Translations under genes and position numbers: made by a program
Assembly: GCF_029351045.1 (NCBI RefSeq)
Contig: NZ_JARKIN010000001.1
Location: 741,001 to 805,000, forward strand
Reading direction: 5' to 3'
Length of the DNA stretch: 64,000 nucleotides
Source: Streptomyces sp. WMMB303
Lineage (GTDB): Bacteria > Actinomycetota > Actinomycetes > Streptomycetales > Streptomycetaceae
The notes under the pieces: generated by a model
Seen by the model: only the letters and a program-made list of their open reading frames with translations
The model's database searches: none
What the model was told of the DNA's origin: nothing
In this document: one piece after another, positions 25,704 through 36,482 of the stretch
Layout of the letters: the number at the start of each line of letters is the position of its first letter
Position numbering within the stretch: the first letter of the stretch is position 1

Positions 25704-27248
25704 TCAGCTCTCCTCCAGCCGCTGCCCGCGCAGCAGCCGCCAGGCCAGGAGCGCGGCGGCGAGCAGGACGACGGCCCCGGCACCGGCCCCGTACCGCAGT
25801 CCTTCGGTGAAGCTGTCCCGGGCGGCGTCCAGCAGTCCGGTGCCCGCGGCGGCCGGCAGCGAATCCGCGGTCCGTACCGCCTCGCCCAGCGACTGCCGGG
25901 CGTGCTCGGCCGCTTCCGGGGGAACGCCCTGCGGGGTGCCGAAGGAGCGGTAGACGCCGGTCACCACCGAACCCAGCAGGGCGATGCCGAGCGCGGCGCC
26001 CAGTTCGTAGGCGGTCTCGGAGACCGCCGAGGCCGAACCGGCCTCCTCCTTGGGAACGGTCGAGAGGATGACGTCCGCGGTCACCGTGAATGCCAGGCCC
26101 GCGCCCACCCCCACCACCAGCAGCACGCCGCCCAGCAGCAGATAGCTCGTCGTCGGCTGGAGCCACAGGCAGCCGCCGAGGGCGGCTCCCACCGCGGCCA
26201 GCCCGCCGGAGACGACCCCCCGCACGGACGTACGGCGGGCGACCCGACCCGCGAACAGGCCCGCGACGACGGAGCCGATGGCGGCGGGCAGTTCGGCCAG
26301 GCCGGCCTGGAACGGGGAGCGGCCCTGCACCATCTGGAGGAACTGGGAGAGGAAGAAGACCAGTCCCGACAGTCCGAGGATGGTCAGCAGATCGGCGAGG
26401 ACGGCTCCGCTGAAGCCGCGGTGGGCGAACAGCCGCATGTCCAGCAGCGGCGCGGGCAGCCTCAACTGGCGCCGCACGAACGCGTACAGCGCGCCCGCGC
26501 CGACCACCGCAGCGCCTACGGCGTCCCAGCGGAAGCCGTAGGCGGCGGTCTCCTTGACGGCGTAGACGAGTGCGATGAGGCCCACCATCGACAGCCCGAC
26601 GCTGGGCAGGTCCCAGGGGCCCGGGGCCGGGTTCCTGGACTCCGGCAGCAGCCTGGCTCCGACCAGTACCAGCACCGCCATCACCGGCAGGTTGATCAGG
26701 AAGACCGAGCCCCACCAGTAGTGCTCCAGCAGGAACCCGCCGACGACGGGGCCGACCGCGGTGCCCGCGGCCGTCATGGCGCCCCAGATGCCCACGGCCA
26801 GGCTGCGCTCCCGCGGGTCGGGGAAGATGTTGCGGATCAGCGCGAGGGTGGCGGGCATCAGGGTGGCGCCCGCCACGCCCATCAGCGCCCGCCACAGGAT
26901 CATCGCCTCGGGGCTGTGCGCGTAGGCGGTGAGCACGGACAGTGCGCCGAACGCCACCGACCCCGTCAGCAGCAGCTTCTTGCGGCCGATCCGGTCGCCG
27001 AGGCTGCCCATGGAGACCAGCATTCCGGCGATGACGAACGAGTAGACGTCGCCGATCCACAGCAGTTGGGTGCTGGAGGGCCGCAGGTCCTCGCTGAGGA
27101 AGGGCGCCGCCAGGCCGAGCACGGTGACGTCGATGCCGACCAGCAGCACGGCGAGGACCAGCACGGCCAGCGCCACCCAGCGCAGCCGGGAGGGGCCGGT
27201 GTCCGCCGGGGTGCTGCCGGGGCCGGCGGCAGGGGTGCGGCCGCTCAT
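25704..27248 (-). CDS. MFS drug efflux transporter, DHA2 (14-helix) family
   Basis: A 514-residue transporter beginning with a proline-rich cytoplasmic tail and a first helix WVALAVLVLAVLLVGIDVTV, whose Asp is the DHA2 helix-1 Asp. Motif A GSLGDRIGRKKLLL and motif C GVAGATLMPATLALI support the family, as do about 14 hydrophobic segments. It is probably a proton-driven exporter of cationic or hydrophobic compounds. Its ATG overlaps the stop of the TetR gene by one base, so regulator and pump form one operon. Confidence 0.9.
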   Translation of the reverse strand: MSGRTPAAGPGSTPADTGPSRLRWVALAVLVLAVLLVGIDVTVLGLAAPFLSEDLRPSSTQLLWIGDVYSFVIAGMLVSMGSLGDRIGRKKLLLTGSVAFGALSVLTAYAHSPEAMILWRALMGVAGATLMPATLALIRNIFPDPRERSLAVGIWGAMTAAGTAVGPVVGGFLLEHYWWGSVFLINLPVMAVLVLVGARLLPESRNPAPGPWDLPSVGLSMVGLIALVYAVKETAAYGFRWDAVGAAVVGAGALYAFVRRQLRLPAPLLDMRLFAHRGFSGAVLADLLTILGLSGLVFFLSQFLQMVQGRSPFQAGLAELPAAIGSVVAGLFAGRVARRTSVRGVVSGGLAAVGAALGGCLWLQPTTSYLLLGGVLLVVGVGAGLAFTVTADVILSTVPKEEAGSASAVSETAYELGAALGIALLGSVVTGVYRSFGTPQGVPPEAAEHARQSLGEAVRTADSLPAAAGTGLLDAARDSFTEGLRYGAGAGAVVLLAAALLAWRLLRGQRLEES

Positions 27249-27796
27249 CACTCCACGCTCCGCCGTGCACCGCCGAGCAGCAGCTCCGCGGTCATCCGTA
27301 CCGAGTCGCGGGCCGCGACCCTGCCGTCCTGGACCGCCCAGGCCGAGGCGGTGATCAGCGCGTAGAGCGCTTCGGTCAGCCAGGCCGGGGACAGCTCGAT
27401 CCGGAAGGCCCCCTGGCGCTGTCCGCGCTGGAAGAGTGCGCTGATGCGCTCGTCGATCCTGGTCCAGCCCGGGTGCTGCTCGCCGGGTTCGAAGAGCTGG
27501 TTCTCGGTGACGAGGAAGCCGAGGAAGCCGGCCAGCGGCTCGGTCTCGGCGATGACCCGCCGCACCGCGTCGGCCGCGTCCCCCTCGTCCGTCCGGGCGG
27601 CGTCCAGTGCCGCGTCGAGGCGTCGGAGGCCGAGTTGTTCGAGCGCGCGGATGAGCGCTTCCCGCCCGGCGAAGTGCCGGTGCAGTGTCGCGCGGCTGAT
27701 CCCGGCCGCCTTGGCGATCTCGTCCATGGAGGACGTCGGCCGCCGGGTCAGGACATCGGCGGCGGTGCTCAGCAACTCTTCCCGGTCCACACTCAT
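27248..27796 (-). CDS. TetR-family regulator of the adjacent efflux pump
   Basis: The N-terminal helix-turn-helix is typical: LLSTAADVLTRRPTSSMDEIAKAAG then ISRATLHRHFAGREALIRAL. About 182 residues result from the ATG at 27796. An earlier ATG at 27823 is possible, but it lies inside the putative operator. It is the first gene of the pump operon, as for self-repressing local regulators released by the pump substrate. A degenerate C-terminal ligand domain follows. Confidence 0.88.
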   Translation of the reverse strand: MSVDREELLSTAADVLTRRPTSSMDEIAKAAGISRATLHRHFAGREALIRALEQLGLRRLDAALDAARTDEGDAADAVRRVIAETEPLAGFLGFLVTENQLFEPGEQHPGWTRIDERISALFQRGQRQGAFRIELSPAWLTEALYALITASAWAVQDGRVAARDSVRMTAELLLGGARRSVE

Positions 27797-27811
27797 GAGA
27801 CAACGGTACTC

Positions 27812-27843
27812 CATGTGAGACATTCATGTCGCATGTGAGGCAT
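27812..27843 (-). promoter_or_regulatory. Candidate TetR operator
   Basis: CATGTGAGACAT (27812-27823) is repeated as CATGTGAGGCAT (27832-27843), 20 bp later. The centre is a palindrome, GACAT-TC-ATGTC (27819-27830). It is AT-richer than its surroundings and lies just upstream of the TetR start, as expected for autoregulation. Confidence 0.55.
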
Positions 27844-27849
27844 GCAAAG

Positions 27850-27877
27850 CGCCCCGCCGCATGAGGGCGGCGGGGCG
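27850..27877 (-). terminator. Terminator downstream of the secreted hydrolase gene
   Basis: A perfect 11-bp GC-rich stem (27850-27860 with 27867-27877) has a 6-nt loop ATGAGG. It lies between the end of the hydrolase gene (27992) and the TetR operator, isolating the two minus-strand transcripts. Confidence 0.7.
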
Positions 27878-27991
27878 TGGCGGCCGGGCCGGCCCGGCTC
27901 AGGAGCTGCTCACCGAGGACGGCGCGCCCGCCCCGGCGGCGGGCGGCCCCCGTACGGCGGACGCCGCCCGCCGCGGGCCCGGCGGGCGCGG

Positions 27992-29077
27992 TCAGCGCCA
28001 GGCGCAGCTCCCCAGGGTGGCGCCCTTTCTCAGGGCCCGTTCGGCGGCCTTCTCCGGCAGCACCCGGGTCCTGCTGCCGCTCCCCTTGCCGGTGCAGACG
28101 GCCGTGCGGTCCGCGTAACCGGCGACATCCAGCAGGATCTGGTCCCAGTGGCGGTACTGCACGTCGTGGCCGCTGTCGTCGTAGCGGCGGGTGACCGGCT
28201 CGCGGGGCAGCGCGTCGGCCCAGCGGGCCTGCGTCGCGGGCGGGACGGTGGTGTCCTTCGCACCCGTGTACACGAAGGCCGGCGCCCGGAGTCCGGACAG
28301 GTCGGGGCCGGGGCGCTCGCAGTACAGCCGCTGCTCGTGGACCTGCGCCTCGGGGTCGCCCAGCTGGCCGCGCAGGTAGTAGGAGCGGGCGCCGTCCTCC
28401 TCGGCCCGGTCGGTGAAGCCGGGGATCTTCCGCACCGGGCTGTCCTCGGGGAAGGCCCACCACGCACGCGGGTCGCGGATCTGTTCCCGGACGGCCGCCG
28501 CCAGTTCCTCGTCGCTCTTGCCGCAGTATCCGGGCTTCTCACCGTAGGGCGGGAGCGCCGCCGCCAGGTGCAGTGAGGAGACCCGTCCGGGCGCGGCCGC
28601 GGCGAAGTGCGCCGCGTAGGGGCCGCCCCCGGAGATCGCGACCACGGGCGCCTTGCGGATGCCGAGCTCGTCGAGGACGGCGCGCACGTCGGAGGTGTAG
28701 TCCGCGAAGCCCAGCTTCGGGTCGAACTCCGTGTCGCCGAGACCGTTCCGCTCCACGGAGATCATCCGCAGGTCCAGTTTCTGCCGGGTGGTGCGCAGGA
28801 ACTCCGTCATGCCCGAGGCGCGGGCCGTGGTGCCGGTACCGCCCATGAAGAGCACGGGGGTGCCGCCGCTCTCCCCGGTGTCGGCGTAGTGCACGGTGCG
28901 GCCCTCGTGCCGCAGCTGGTGCATCGGCGGGCCGAGCGGGTCGAACCGGTCCTGGACCACGGGCTCGGGCTTCCTGGAGGCTTCGGCCTGCGAGGCTCCG
29001 GCGGTGAAGCCGATCCCGCCGGCCACCGCGGCCACGGAGAGGGTGAGCGCCAGCGCGGCTCTCGATGCCTTTTTCAT
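27992..29077 (-). CDS. Secreted alpha/beta hydrolase
   Basis: The 361-residue precursor has a Sec-type signal peptide (MKKASRAALALTLSVAAVAG, probable cut after SQA near residue 31). The mature part is an alpha/beta hydrolase with a GGTG oxyanion region (VLFMGGTGTTA), the nucleophile elbow VVAISGGGPYAA (Ser about 154), a likely Asp in YTGAKDTTVPP and the terminal His in YDDSGHDVQYRH. Four Cys in the mature part could form disulfides. The substrate is unknown. Confidence 0.85.
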   Translation of the reverse strand: MKKASRAALALTLSVAAVAGGIGFTAGASQAEASRKPEPVVQDRFDPLGPPMHQLRHEGRTVHYADTGESGGTPVLFMGGTGTTARASGMTEFLRTTRQKLDLRMISVERNGLGDTEFDPKLGFADYTSDVRAVLDELGIRKAPVVAISGGGPYAAHFAAAAPGRVSSLHLAAALPPYGEKPGYCGKSDEELAAAVREQIRDPRAWWAFPEDSPVRKIPGFTDRAEEDGARSYYLRGQLGDPEAQVHEQRLYCERPGPDLSGLRAPAFVYTGAKDTTVPPATQARWADALPREPVTRRYDDSGHDVQYRHWDQILLDVAGYADRTAVCTGKGSGSRTRVLPEKAAERALRKGATLGSCAWR

Positions 29078-29188
29078 TTCTCGGTCTCCCAGTGTCTCAA
29101 TGTGCGGGAGACCACCTGCCCCAGAGTCCGTTTAACATGCAACGAAATCCGTGTCTCTGCCGCTCCGCCACCGGGGTGACCTGCGACG

Positions 29189-30157
29189 TCACTCCCAGGG
29201 CAGCTCCGCGCGGCGCCGCCAGTAGACCTCCGGCTCCTCCACCAGGTCGCCCGGCAGGGCCAGTTGGGTCTCGTCCAGGTCGACCGCGGTGGCCAGCAGG
29301 TTGGAGTGCAGCGCGCCCACGGTGGCGGCACCGGAGAGCACGACCCCGGCCCACGGCTGCCGCAGGACGGCGGCCAGCGCGACGGCATCCGGAGTGGAGT
29401 CCGCGGCCTCGGCCGCCAGATGCAGGTCCCGGGGCTCCTGGCCGCCCGCCAGCCGGCCATTGGCCAGGGCTTCCTTGACCAGTACCGTCAGACCCGCCTC
29501 GTGCGCCTCGGCCAGTGCGTCGGCGGCGGAGGTCTCCAGCAGGTTGTAGGTGCTCTGGACGGTGCGGAAGAGCGGCTCGCCGTCCACGGTGACCGCCAGT
29601 GCGGCGCGGATGGCGTCGGCCTGCGCCGGGCCGCTGGTGCTGAAGCCGACCGTGACGCCCTCGGTGGCCAGTTCGGCCAGCCGCTGATGCAGCGCGGCGT
29701 CCGTCAGCGCGGGGCTGTCCGGGGTCACCGAGTGGATCTGGTACAGGTCGAGCCGGTCCCCCAGCAGCTCCCGGGTCTCCGCGAGCTGCCGCTCGAACGC
29801 CGCCAGGGAATGGTCTTTGACCTCGTGCACCTCGGCGTCCGTGCGCCACTCGCCCACATAGGTGTAGCCCCACTTGCTGCCGACGACGACGTCGGCCTCC
29901 GGGTGCTCGCGCAGCCAGTCCGCCAGGAACTCCTCGGCCCGCCCGTAGGAGCGGGCCACGTCGAGATAGCGCACGCCCTGCGCGTAGGCGGCGTCCAGGA
30001 GTTCGTACGTCCGGGCCCGCATCGCCTCCGGGGTGCGCTCCGCGGGCAGGTCCGCCTCCCGGCCGAGCGTGAGGTAGGCGGGACGGCCGACGGCGGCCAG
30101 CCCGAGGCCGAGGTGGGCCGTCGGTGTGGTGGCAGAGGCGAGACGGGCGAAGGACAT
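29189..30157 (-). CDS. Aldo/keto reductase
   Basis: A 322-residue TIM-barrel reductase. The catalytic tetrad is visible: Asp and Tyr in YLDVARSYGRAEEFLADWL, Lys in VVVGSKWGYTY and His in LYQIHSVTPD. It would reduce aldehydes or ketones with NADPH. The start at 30157 is preceded by GGGAGC; residues further upstream are basic and not protein-like. The C-terminal cofactor loop is less conserved. It is alone, with no clear partner. Confidence 0.88.
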   Translation of the reverse strand: MSFARLASATTPTAHLGLGLAAVGRPAYLTLGREADLPAERTPEAMRARTYELLDAAYAQGVRYLDVARSYGRAEEFLADWLREHPEADVVVGSKWGYTYVGEWRTDAEVHEVKDHSLAAFERQLAETRELLGDRLDLYQIHSVTPDSPALTDAALHQRLAELATEGVTVGFSTSGPAQADAIRAALAVTVDGEPLFRTVQSTYNLLETSAADALAEAHEAGLTVLVKEALANGRLAGGQEPRDLHLAAEAADSTPDAVALAAVLRQPWAGVVLSGAATVGALHSNLLATAVDLDETQLALPGDLVEEPEVYWRRRAELPWE

Positions 30158-30358
30158 CGGCTGCTCCCGGCCTTGCGGTTTCGACGGTGGCGACTCCGGT
30201 CGCTCCACCGTACCCGGCACACGCCTCCGGACCCCGCACCCGGTGCGGGGCCCGTAAGTGTCGCCGGGCGCGCTCATCCACGCACCGGCCGGCCCCCGGG
30301 GCGGGGACGGGCGCGCGCGGACGGACGGCAGGACCGGCGGGCAGGCGCGGGCGGGCGG

Positions 30359-33089
<2,731 letters not shown>

Positions 33090-33100
33090 TGGCTTCTCCT

Positions 33101-33153
33101 TACGTGCATGCGCTGACTAGTATAAGTATGCACTCCTCCGTATGATTCGTCAA
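33101..33153 (-). promoter_or_regulatory. argG promoter with probable ArgR operators
   Basis: On the minus strand, TTGACG (33148-33153) and CATACT (33125-33130) are separated by 17 bp. The AT-rich stretch between and below them holds ARG-box-like half sites: GTGCATAC (33126-33133), and GCATGC at 33106-33111 close to the start codon. Streptomyces ARG boxes resemble pairs of TGCAT half sites, so repression by ArgR (encoded at 38416) is expected. Confidence 0.6.
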
Positions 33154-33460
33154 CGCGTGCCTGACCTGCGACGCAGCCGCTGCGGTACCGTCGGCCGCCG
33201 GACCGGCCGCTCTGCCGCCGGAGGCGCCGGAGGGGAGGTCGAATCCGAGGTGGTCCTTGACGATGCGGGTCGGGAGGCGGTCGGCCCTGTCCGCGCCGAG
33301 GGTCGTTCGGCCTGTCATGGCCTCCATGGCGCACGCCACGGGACCACCCCTTCTGTGGCGTCCGGCGTGCGGTCGCACGCCGGACGCGGTTGGCCTTGCC
33401 CCTCGGTGACCGACGCGCGTTGCATGGGACCCCCGTGCACGACGGTCCACCTGGGTGGGG
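33154..33460. other. Non-coding region with terminator for the small-protein cassette
   Basis: A near-continuous hairpin CGTCCGGCGTGCG / CGCACGCCGGACG (33359-33371 with 33374-33386) has a two-base gap and lies about 75 bp beyond the last gene of the minus-strand cassette. It probably ends that operon. No coding frame is supported elsewhere in the stretch. Confidence 0.6.
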
Positions 33461-33655
33461 TCAGGTGGCGTGCAGCAGCCGCGCCCCGGCGTGCTTCTCC
33501 TGCCAGTGGAGGTGCAGGACGTCGTGGAGGACGGCCTCCAGCTTCGGCTCCTCCTGGTGCTGGGCGCGGGTGATCTGGGCCCGGTACTGGGCGCAGTAGA
33601 CGCACGGCAGGTGCTCGCGGTCCGGCGAGTCCGGGTCGAGGTTGGTCGCGGTCAT
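33461..33655 (-). CDS. Cassette A gene 5: 64-residue Cys/His protein
   Basis: A small protein with CVYC near residue 18 and a downstream His-rich helix (HDVLHLHWQEKH, about 44-55) that could complete a metal site. Its ATG (33655) overlaps the stop of gene 4 by 4 nt (ATGA), making it the last member of a five-gene coupled set. No counterpart is visible in the second cassette at 60084, unless the Cys-rich tail of that cassette's last protein plays the same role. The function is unknown. Confidence 0.65.
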   Translation of the reverse strand: MTATNLDPDSPDREHLPCVYCAQYRAQITRAQHQEEPKLEAVLHDVLHLHWQEKHAGARLLHAT

Positions 33656-34047
33656 GGCGTGTCGTGCGGTTCGGCGATCTCGACAGGGAGCGCCGCGCTG
33701 CGGTCCGGGCAGGCGGCGAGGAGGGACAGGGCGGCCTCCATCTGCTGGCCGCAGTCCTCGGGCATGCTGTCCAGCGGCACCTCGAACGCGGCGAGATCGC
33801 CGTGAAGACGGGCGGCCTGTTGCAGGTCCGCCGCGTAGCAGGTCCCGCGGCTGGTCGGCCAGGTCAGTGTCTGGTGCCGGGCGTGCCAGGCGAGGCGCCG
33901 CAGGCAGTCGGCGCGGGGGCCGGGCCCGGTGAGGTTCCATAGGGCGTGGAGGAAGGGGGAGCCGAGGCTGCGGCGGCCGTGCCGGTGCAGGTGCTCGCGC
34001 AACTGGCGGCGCAGGGACTGGAGGGGGCTGTCGGGGTTGTCAGACAC
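33652..34047 (-). CDS. Cassette A gene 4: helical protein of unknown function
   Basis: About 131 residues from a GTG at 34047; an ATG at 34074 is the alternative. Largely helical, with CLRRLAWHARHQTLTWP and MEAALSLLAACPDRS. These resemble LTHLAWQARGAES and LEACVRLLAAARTG in the last protein of the second cassette (60733-61302), so the two are probably distant homologues. AAGGA lies 9-10 nt upstream of the GTG. It overlaps gene 3 out of frame by more than 180 nt. Confidence 0.65.
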   Translation of the reverse strand: MSDNPDSPLQSLRRQLREHLHRHGRRSLGSPFLHALWNLTGPGPRADCLRRLAWHARHQTLTWPTSRGTCYAADLQQAARLHGDLAAFEVPLDSMPEDCGQQMEAALSLLAACPDRSAALPVEIAEPHDTP

Positions 34048-34208
34048 GGGGGGGTGTCCTTCTGGGAGTCGCACTCGCGGCAGCGGATGCTGACGACGCG
34101 GCCCTTCTCGTCGCTGCCGGACGCGGGGCTGAGCGGCTTCTTGCAGCGCGGGCAGGTGCCGTACCAGGTGCCGCGGCGGGCCGTGGACGTTGCGGGTTCA
34201 GTCGGCAT
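33864..34208 (-). CDS. Cassette A gene 3: zinc-ribbon protein with run-on C-terminus
   Basis: Residues 1-46 match the second cassette's 59-residue protein: EPATSTARRGTWYGTCPRCKKPL and GRVVSIRCRECDS, a CxxC/CxxC zinc ribbon. The relative stops soon after, but here the frame stays open for about 60 further codons of Pro/Ser/Thr/Ala that run antiparallel in meaning to gene 4. The natural stop may have been lost. Its start overlaps gene 2 by 11 nt, exactly as in the other cassette. Confidence 0.6.
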   Translation of the reverse strand: MPTEPATSTARRGTWYGTCPRCKKPLSPASGSDEKGRVVSIRCRECDSQKDTPPCLTTPTAPSSPCAASCASTCTGTAAAASAPPSSTPYGTSPGPAPAPTACGASPGTPGTRH

Positions 34209-34353
34209 GGCGGGCGTCCCCTGGTCGGCAGCGCGGACATGCGCAGGGCGGCCACGTCGAGCTGACGGGGGTGCGTCCGCCGCCGCGGAGTGTGCGCCGT
34301 GGGGTCCAGGTGCGGCCGCCGTCGCGGGAGACGCGCAGGCGCAGCCGGCTCAC
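34198..34353 (-). CDS. Cassette A gene 2: 51-residue basic CxCPRC protein
   Basis: A 51-residue protein starting at a GTG that overlaps the gene 1 stop as GTGA. It has RLRVSRDGGRTWTPRRTLRGG and a C-terminal CACPRCRPG. The homologue in the second cassette is the same length with RIRVSRDGGRTWSRWRTLRGG and CRCPRCREG. The SRDGGRTW start recalls a short beta-hairpin. Highly basic, so nucleic-acid binding is possible but not shown. Confidence 0.7.
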   Translation of the reverse strand: MSRLRLRVSRDGGRTWTPRRTLRGGGRTPVSSTWPPCACPRCRPGDARHAD

Positions 34354-34601
34354 CGCCGGGCTCCCACGCGGTGGGGGACGGCGGCGTCGTAGGCGGCCCG
34401 CTGGGATGCCTCGGCCTCGGTCAGGTTCTCGACCCGGGCCGTCCACTCCGCGCCGTGCGGGGTGACGAGCCGGACGTGCCCGGCGTCCAGGACGGTCTGC
34501 ACCCGGCCCACCCACGCGGGCTCCGGCGGCATCCTCTGCCGGGTGGCCTCGTCCACCACATAGTCACCGCGCTTGAAGGGGGCCCCGCTGGTGGCCGTCA
34601 T
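34350..34601 (-). CDS. Cassette A gene 1: 83-residue small protein (SH3/KOW-like)
   Basis: It starts MTATSGAPFKRGDYVVDEATRQ and continues PPEPAWVGRVQTVLDAGHVRLVTP, a pattern of short beta strands like an SH3 or KOW barrel. It is clearly homologous to the 98-residue protein at 60084-60380 (shared APFKRGDY, VDEATRQ, PPEP, WVGRVQ). GAGGG lies 4 nt before the ATG. First gene of the cassette, divergent from the XRE regulator, with a 146-bp shared control region. Confidence 0.75.
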   Translation of the reverse strand: MTATSGAPFKRGDYVVDEATRQRMPPEPAWVGRVQTVLDAGHVRLVTPHGAEWTARVENLTEAEASQRAAYDAAVPHRVGARR

Positions 34602-34700
34602 GACGCCCTCTTTCGTGGCCGAGTTCGCACGTTCCCGTGTACGCGTTCTTGTCACGCTTGGATGATGGTCGGGCGGGACACACGCCAACCAGGCCGAACG

Positions 34701-34730
34701 GTGGCCGCTTAGCGGCCACTTAGCGGCCAC
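34701..34730. promoter_or_regulatory. Inverted plus direct repeat between cassette A and its regulator
   Basis: GTGGCCGCT (34701-34709) and AGCGGCCAC (34711-34719) form a perfect inverted repeat around one base. A further AGCGGCCAC (34722-34730) repeats the right arm after two bases. The element lies 17 bp before the regulator ATG and about 100 bp from cassette gene 1, a good place for autoregulation by the XRE protein. Confidence 0.5.
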
Positions 34731-34747
34731 GCTCGGGAGCGCGACCG

Positions 34748-36016
34748 ATGACACCTCACACTGCATCCGCAGGCGGCAACGACGCTCTGCGGGCAGCCCG
34801 GCTCAAACGTGGCTGGCGCTCGCAGGAAGCAGCGGCGAAAGGGGTTTCGGCGGCAGGTCGCGAGGCATTGGACGACCTGCACTTCGAGGTGGCGCCCCGC
34901 ACTTGGCGTCGCTGGGAATCCGCCCGACCGGGCTGGCCGCGGGACGACTACGCCGTCGCCCTTCATGCCGCCTTCGGGCGCTGGCCCGAAGACCTCGGCT
35001 TCGAAGCGCCGGAGGACTGGCATCGCGAGGAACGCCACGCCACGGGCGATGACGTGAAGCGGCACGCGTTCGTCTCGGTCACGGCGGCAGCGCTCACGGC
35101 CGGCCCGACACCCTCCCGGCACGTCGACCCCGCACTGATCACCTACTTCCAGGAGCAGTTGGAAGGCCACTACCGGGCCGACATGCTCTTGGGGCCGCAC
35201 GACTTGATCGGCACGGTCTCAGCCCAGTACGAACTGATCGACCGCCTGGTACGCGTTGCTCAGGGAGAGGCCCGTCGCGGACTGCTACGGGTAGGTGCCG
35301 CCTACGCCGCCCTGGTCGGCTGGCTCTACCAAGATGCCGGCGACATGGGGGCTGCGGCGTTCTGGCGGGGAATGACACAGGAGATCGCGCTGCGATCCCG
35401 CGATCCGCACTTGGTCGGCTACTCCCTCGTCAACCAGGCACAGGTGCGCACCGACCTGCTCGACGGTCACGGAGTCGTGGACCTGTGTGAGACCGCGCTG
35501 GAGAACCAGCGCGCCTTGGCACCGAAGGTGCGGGTCATGGCCCTTCAGCAGCAGGCCCACGGGGCCAGCCTCACCGGCGATCGGCAAGCCGTCGACACGC
35601 TGATCGACCAGGCGTCCGGCCTGCTCTCCCGTGTGGACGACGACTTGCCCTGGGGGAACGCCTGTCGCCGCACACCTAACTACCTGGAGGTCCAGCGCGC
35701 CACTTGCTACGGCCGGCTCGGGCTCGGCCGGGAAGCGGGGGCATTGTGGAGGCAGGTGCTGGACGAAGTTCCGGCCACGGCGCGACGCGACCGAGGCGTC
35801 TACCTCGCCCGGCAGGCAACAGCCGCCGCTGCGGCGCAGGACCCGGACCAGGCCGTCGAGGTGGCCCGGGAGGCGGCGCGGATCGCGATGGACACGCGCT
35901 CGGTGCGGATGCGCCGGGAGTTGGACACCCTTCAGCGTGCCATGAAGCCGTGGCAGGATGCGCCCACCGGCCAGGATCTAGCCGAAGCCCTGGCTCCCGT
36001 GGACGAGAGGGGATGA
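34748..36016 (+). CDS. XRE-type regulator with helical-repeat sensor region (cassette A)
   Basis: A 422-residue protein. The N-terminal 85 residues hold a helix-turn-helix-like region (LRAARLKRGWRSQEAAAKGV, later TWRRWESARPGWPRDDYAVALHAAFG). The rest is alpha-helical and TPR-like (ALRSRDPHLVGYSLVNQAQVR, ATCYGRLGLGREAGALWRQVL). This is the layout of Streptomyces developmental regulators of the NsdA type. A GGGAG site precedes the ATG. It is divergent from the small-protein cassette and probably controls it; the ligand is unknown. Confidence 0.75.
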   Translation: MTPHTASAGGNDALRAARLKRGWRSQEAAAKGVSAAGREALDDLHFEVAPRTWRRWESARPGWPRDDYAVALHAAFGRWPEDLGFEAPEDWHREERHATGDDVKRHAFVSVTAAALTAGPTPSRHVDPALITYFQEQLEGHYRADMLLGPHDLIGTVSAQYELIDRLVRVAQGEARRGLLRVGAAYAALVGWLYQDAGDMGAAAFWRGMTQEIALRSRDPHLVGYSLVNQAQVRTDLLDGHGVVDLCETALENQRALAPKVRVMALQQQAHGASLTGDRQAVDTLIDQASGLLSRVDDDLPWGNACRRTPNYLEVQRATCYGRLGLGREAGALWRQVLDEVPATARRDRGVYLARQATAAAAAQDPDQAVEVAREAARIAMDTRSVRMRRELDTLQRAMKPWQDAPTGQDLAEALAPVDERG

Positions 36017-36017
36017 C

Positions 36018-36332
36018 GTGGGCGACATGCCGCAGGTGCTGTCCGAACAGGAGATCACTGAGCACCTGGAAGAGCTACCGGGCTGGCAGCGTTCCGGCGA
36101 CGAGATCACCCGTAGCTACGGCATCCGCTACCACGGCGGCGTCGCGATGATCGTGCATGTTGCTGACGTTGAACGGCTGATCGGCCATCACGCGGACATC
36201 GATCTGCGCTGGGATCATGTGCGTTTCGCCATCACCACGCATGACGCCGGTCACAAGCTGACCTCGTCCGATTTCGGTCTCGCCGCGCGGATCGATCGGA
36301 TCGCGGCAGCTCACGACGCCCAGCCGCGGTAA
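36018..36332 (+). CDS. Pterin-4a-carbinolamine dehydratase
   Basis: A 104-residue protein of the PCD/DCoH family: LEELPGWQRSGDEITRSY, then VERLIGHHADIDLRWDHVRFAITTHDAGHKLT with the HH...TH catalytic pattern. It would recycle or dehydrate pterin carbinolamines, though actinobacterial members may have other roles. The GTG at 36018 comes one base after the regulator stop; an ATG at 36027 is an alternative. The neighbouring regulator gives no pterin link. Confidence 0.85.
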   Translation: MGDMPQVLSEQEITEHLEELPGWQRSGDEITRSYGIRYHGGVAMIVHVADVERLIGHHADIDLRWDHVRFAITTHDAGHKLTSSDFGLAARIDRIAAAHDAQPR

Positions 36333-36482
36333 GCCCTGGGGCCGGGCGAGGCAGCTCTCGTCGAGTGGAGCCATGGCGACGCCTGGGAATGGGGCGGGGC
36401 AGGAGCGACCGGGCGGCCCCGCCGCGTCCGCCCCGATGCGCTGCCCGCGGGCACGAATTTCGCCTCGTCGGCACCCCCTCGC

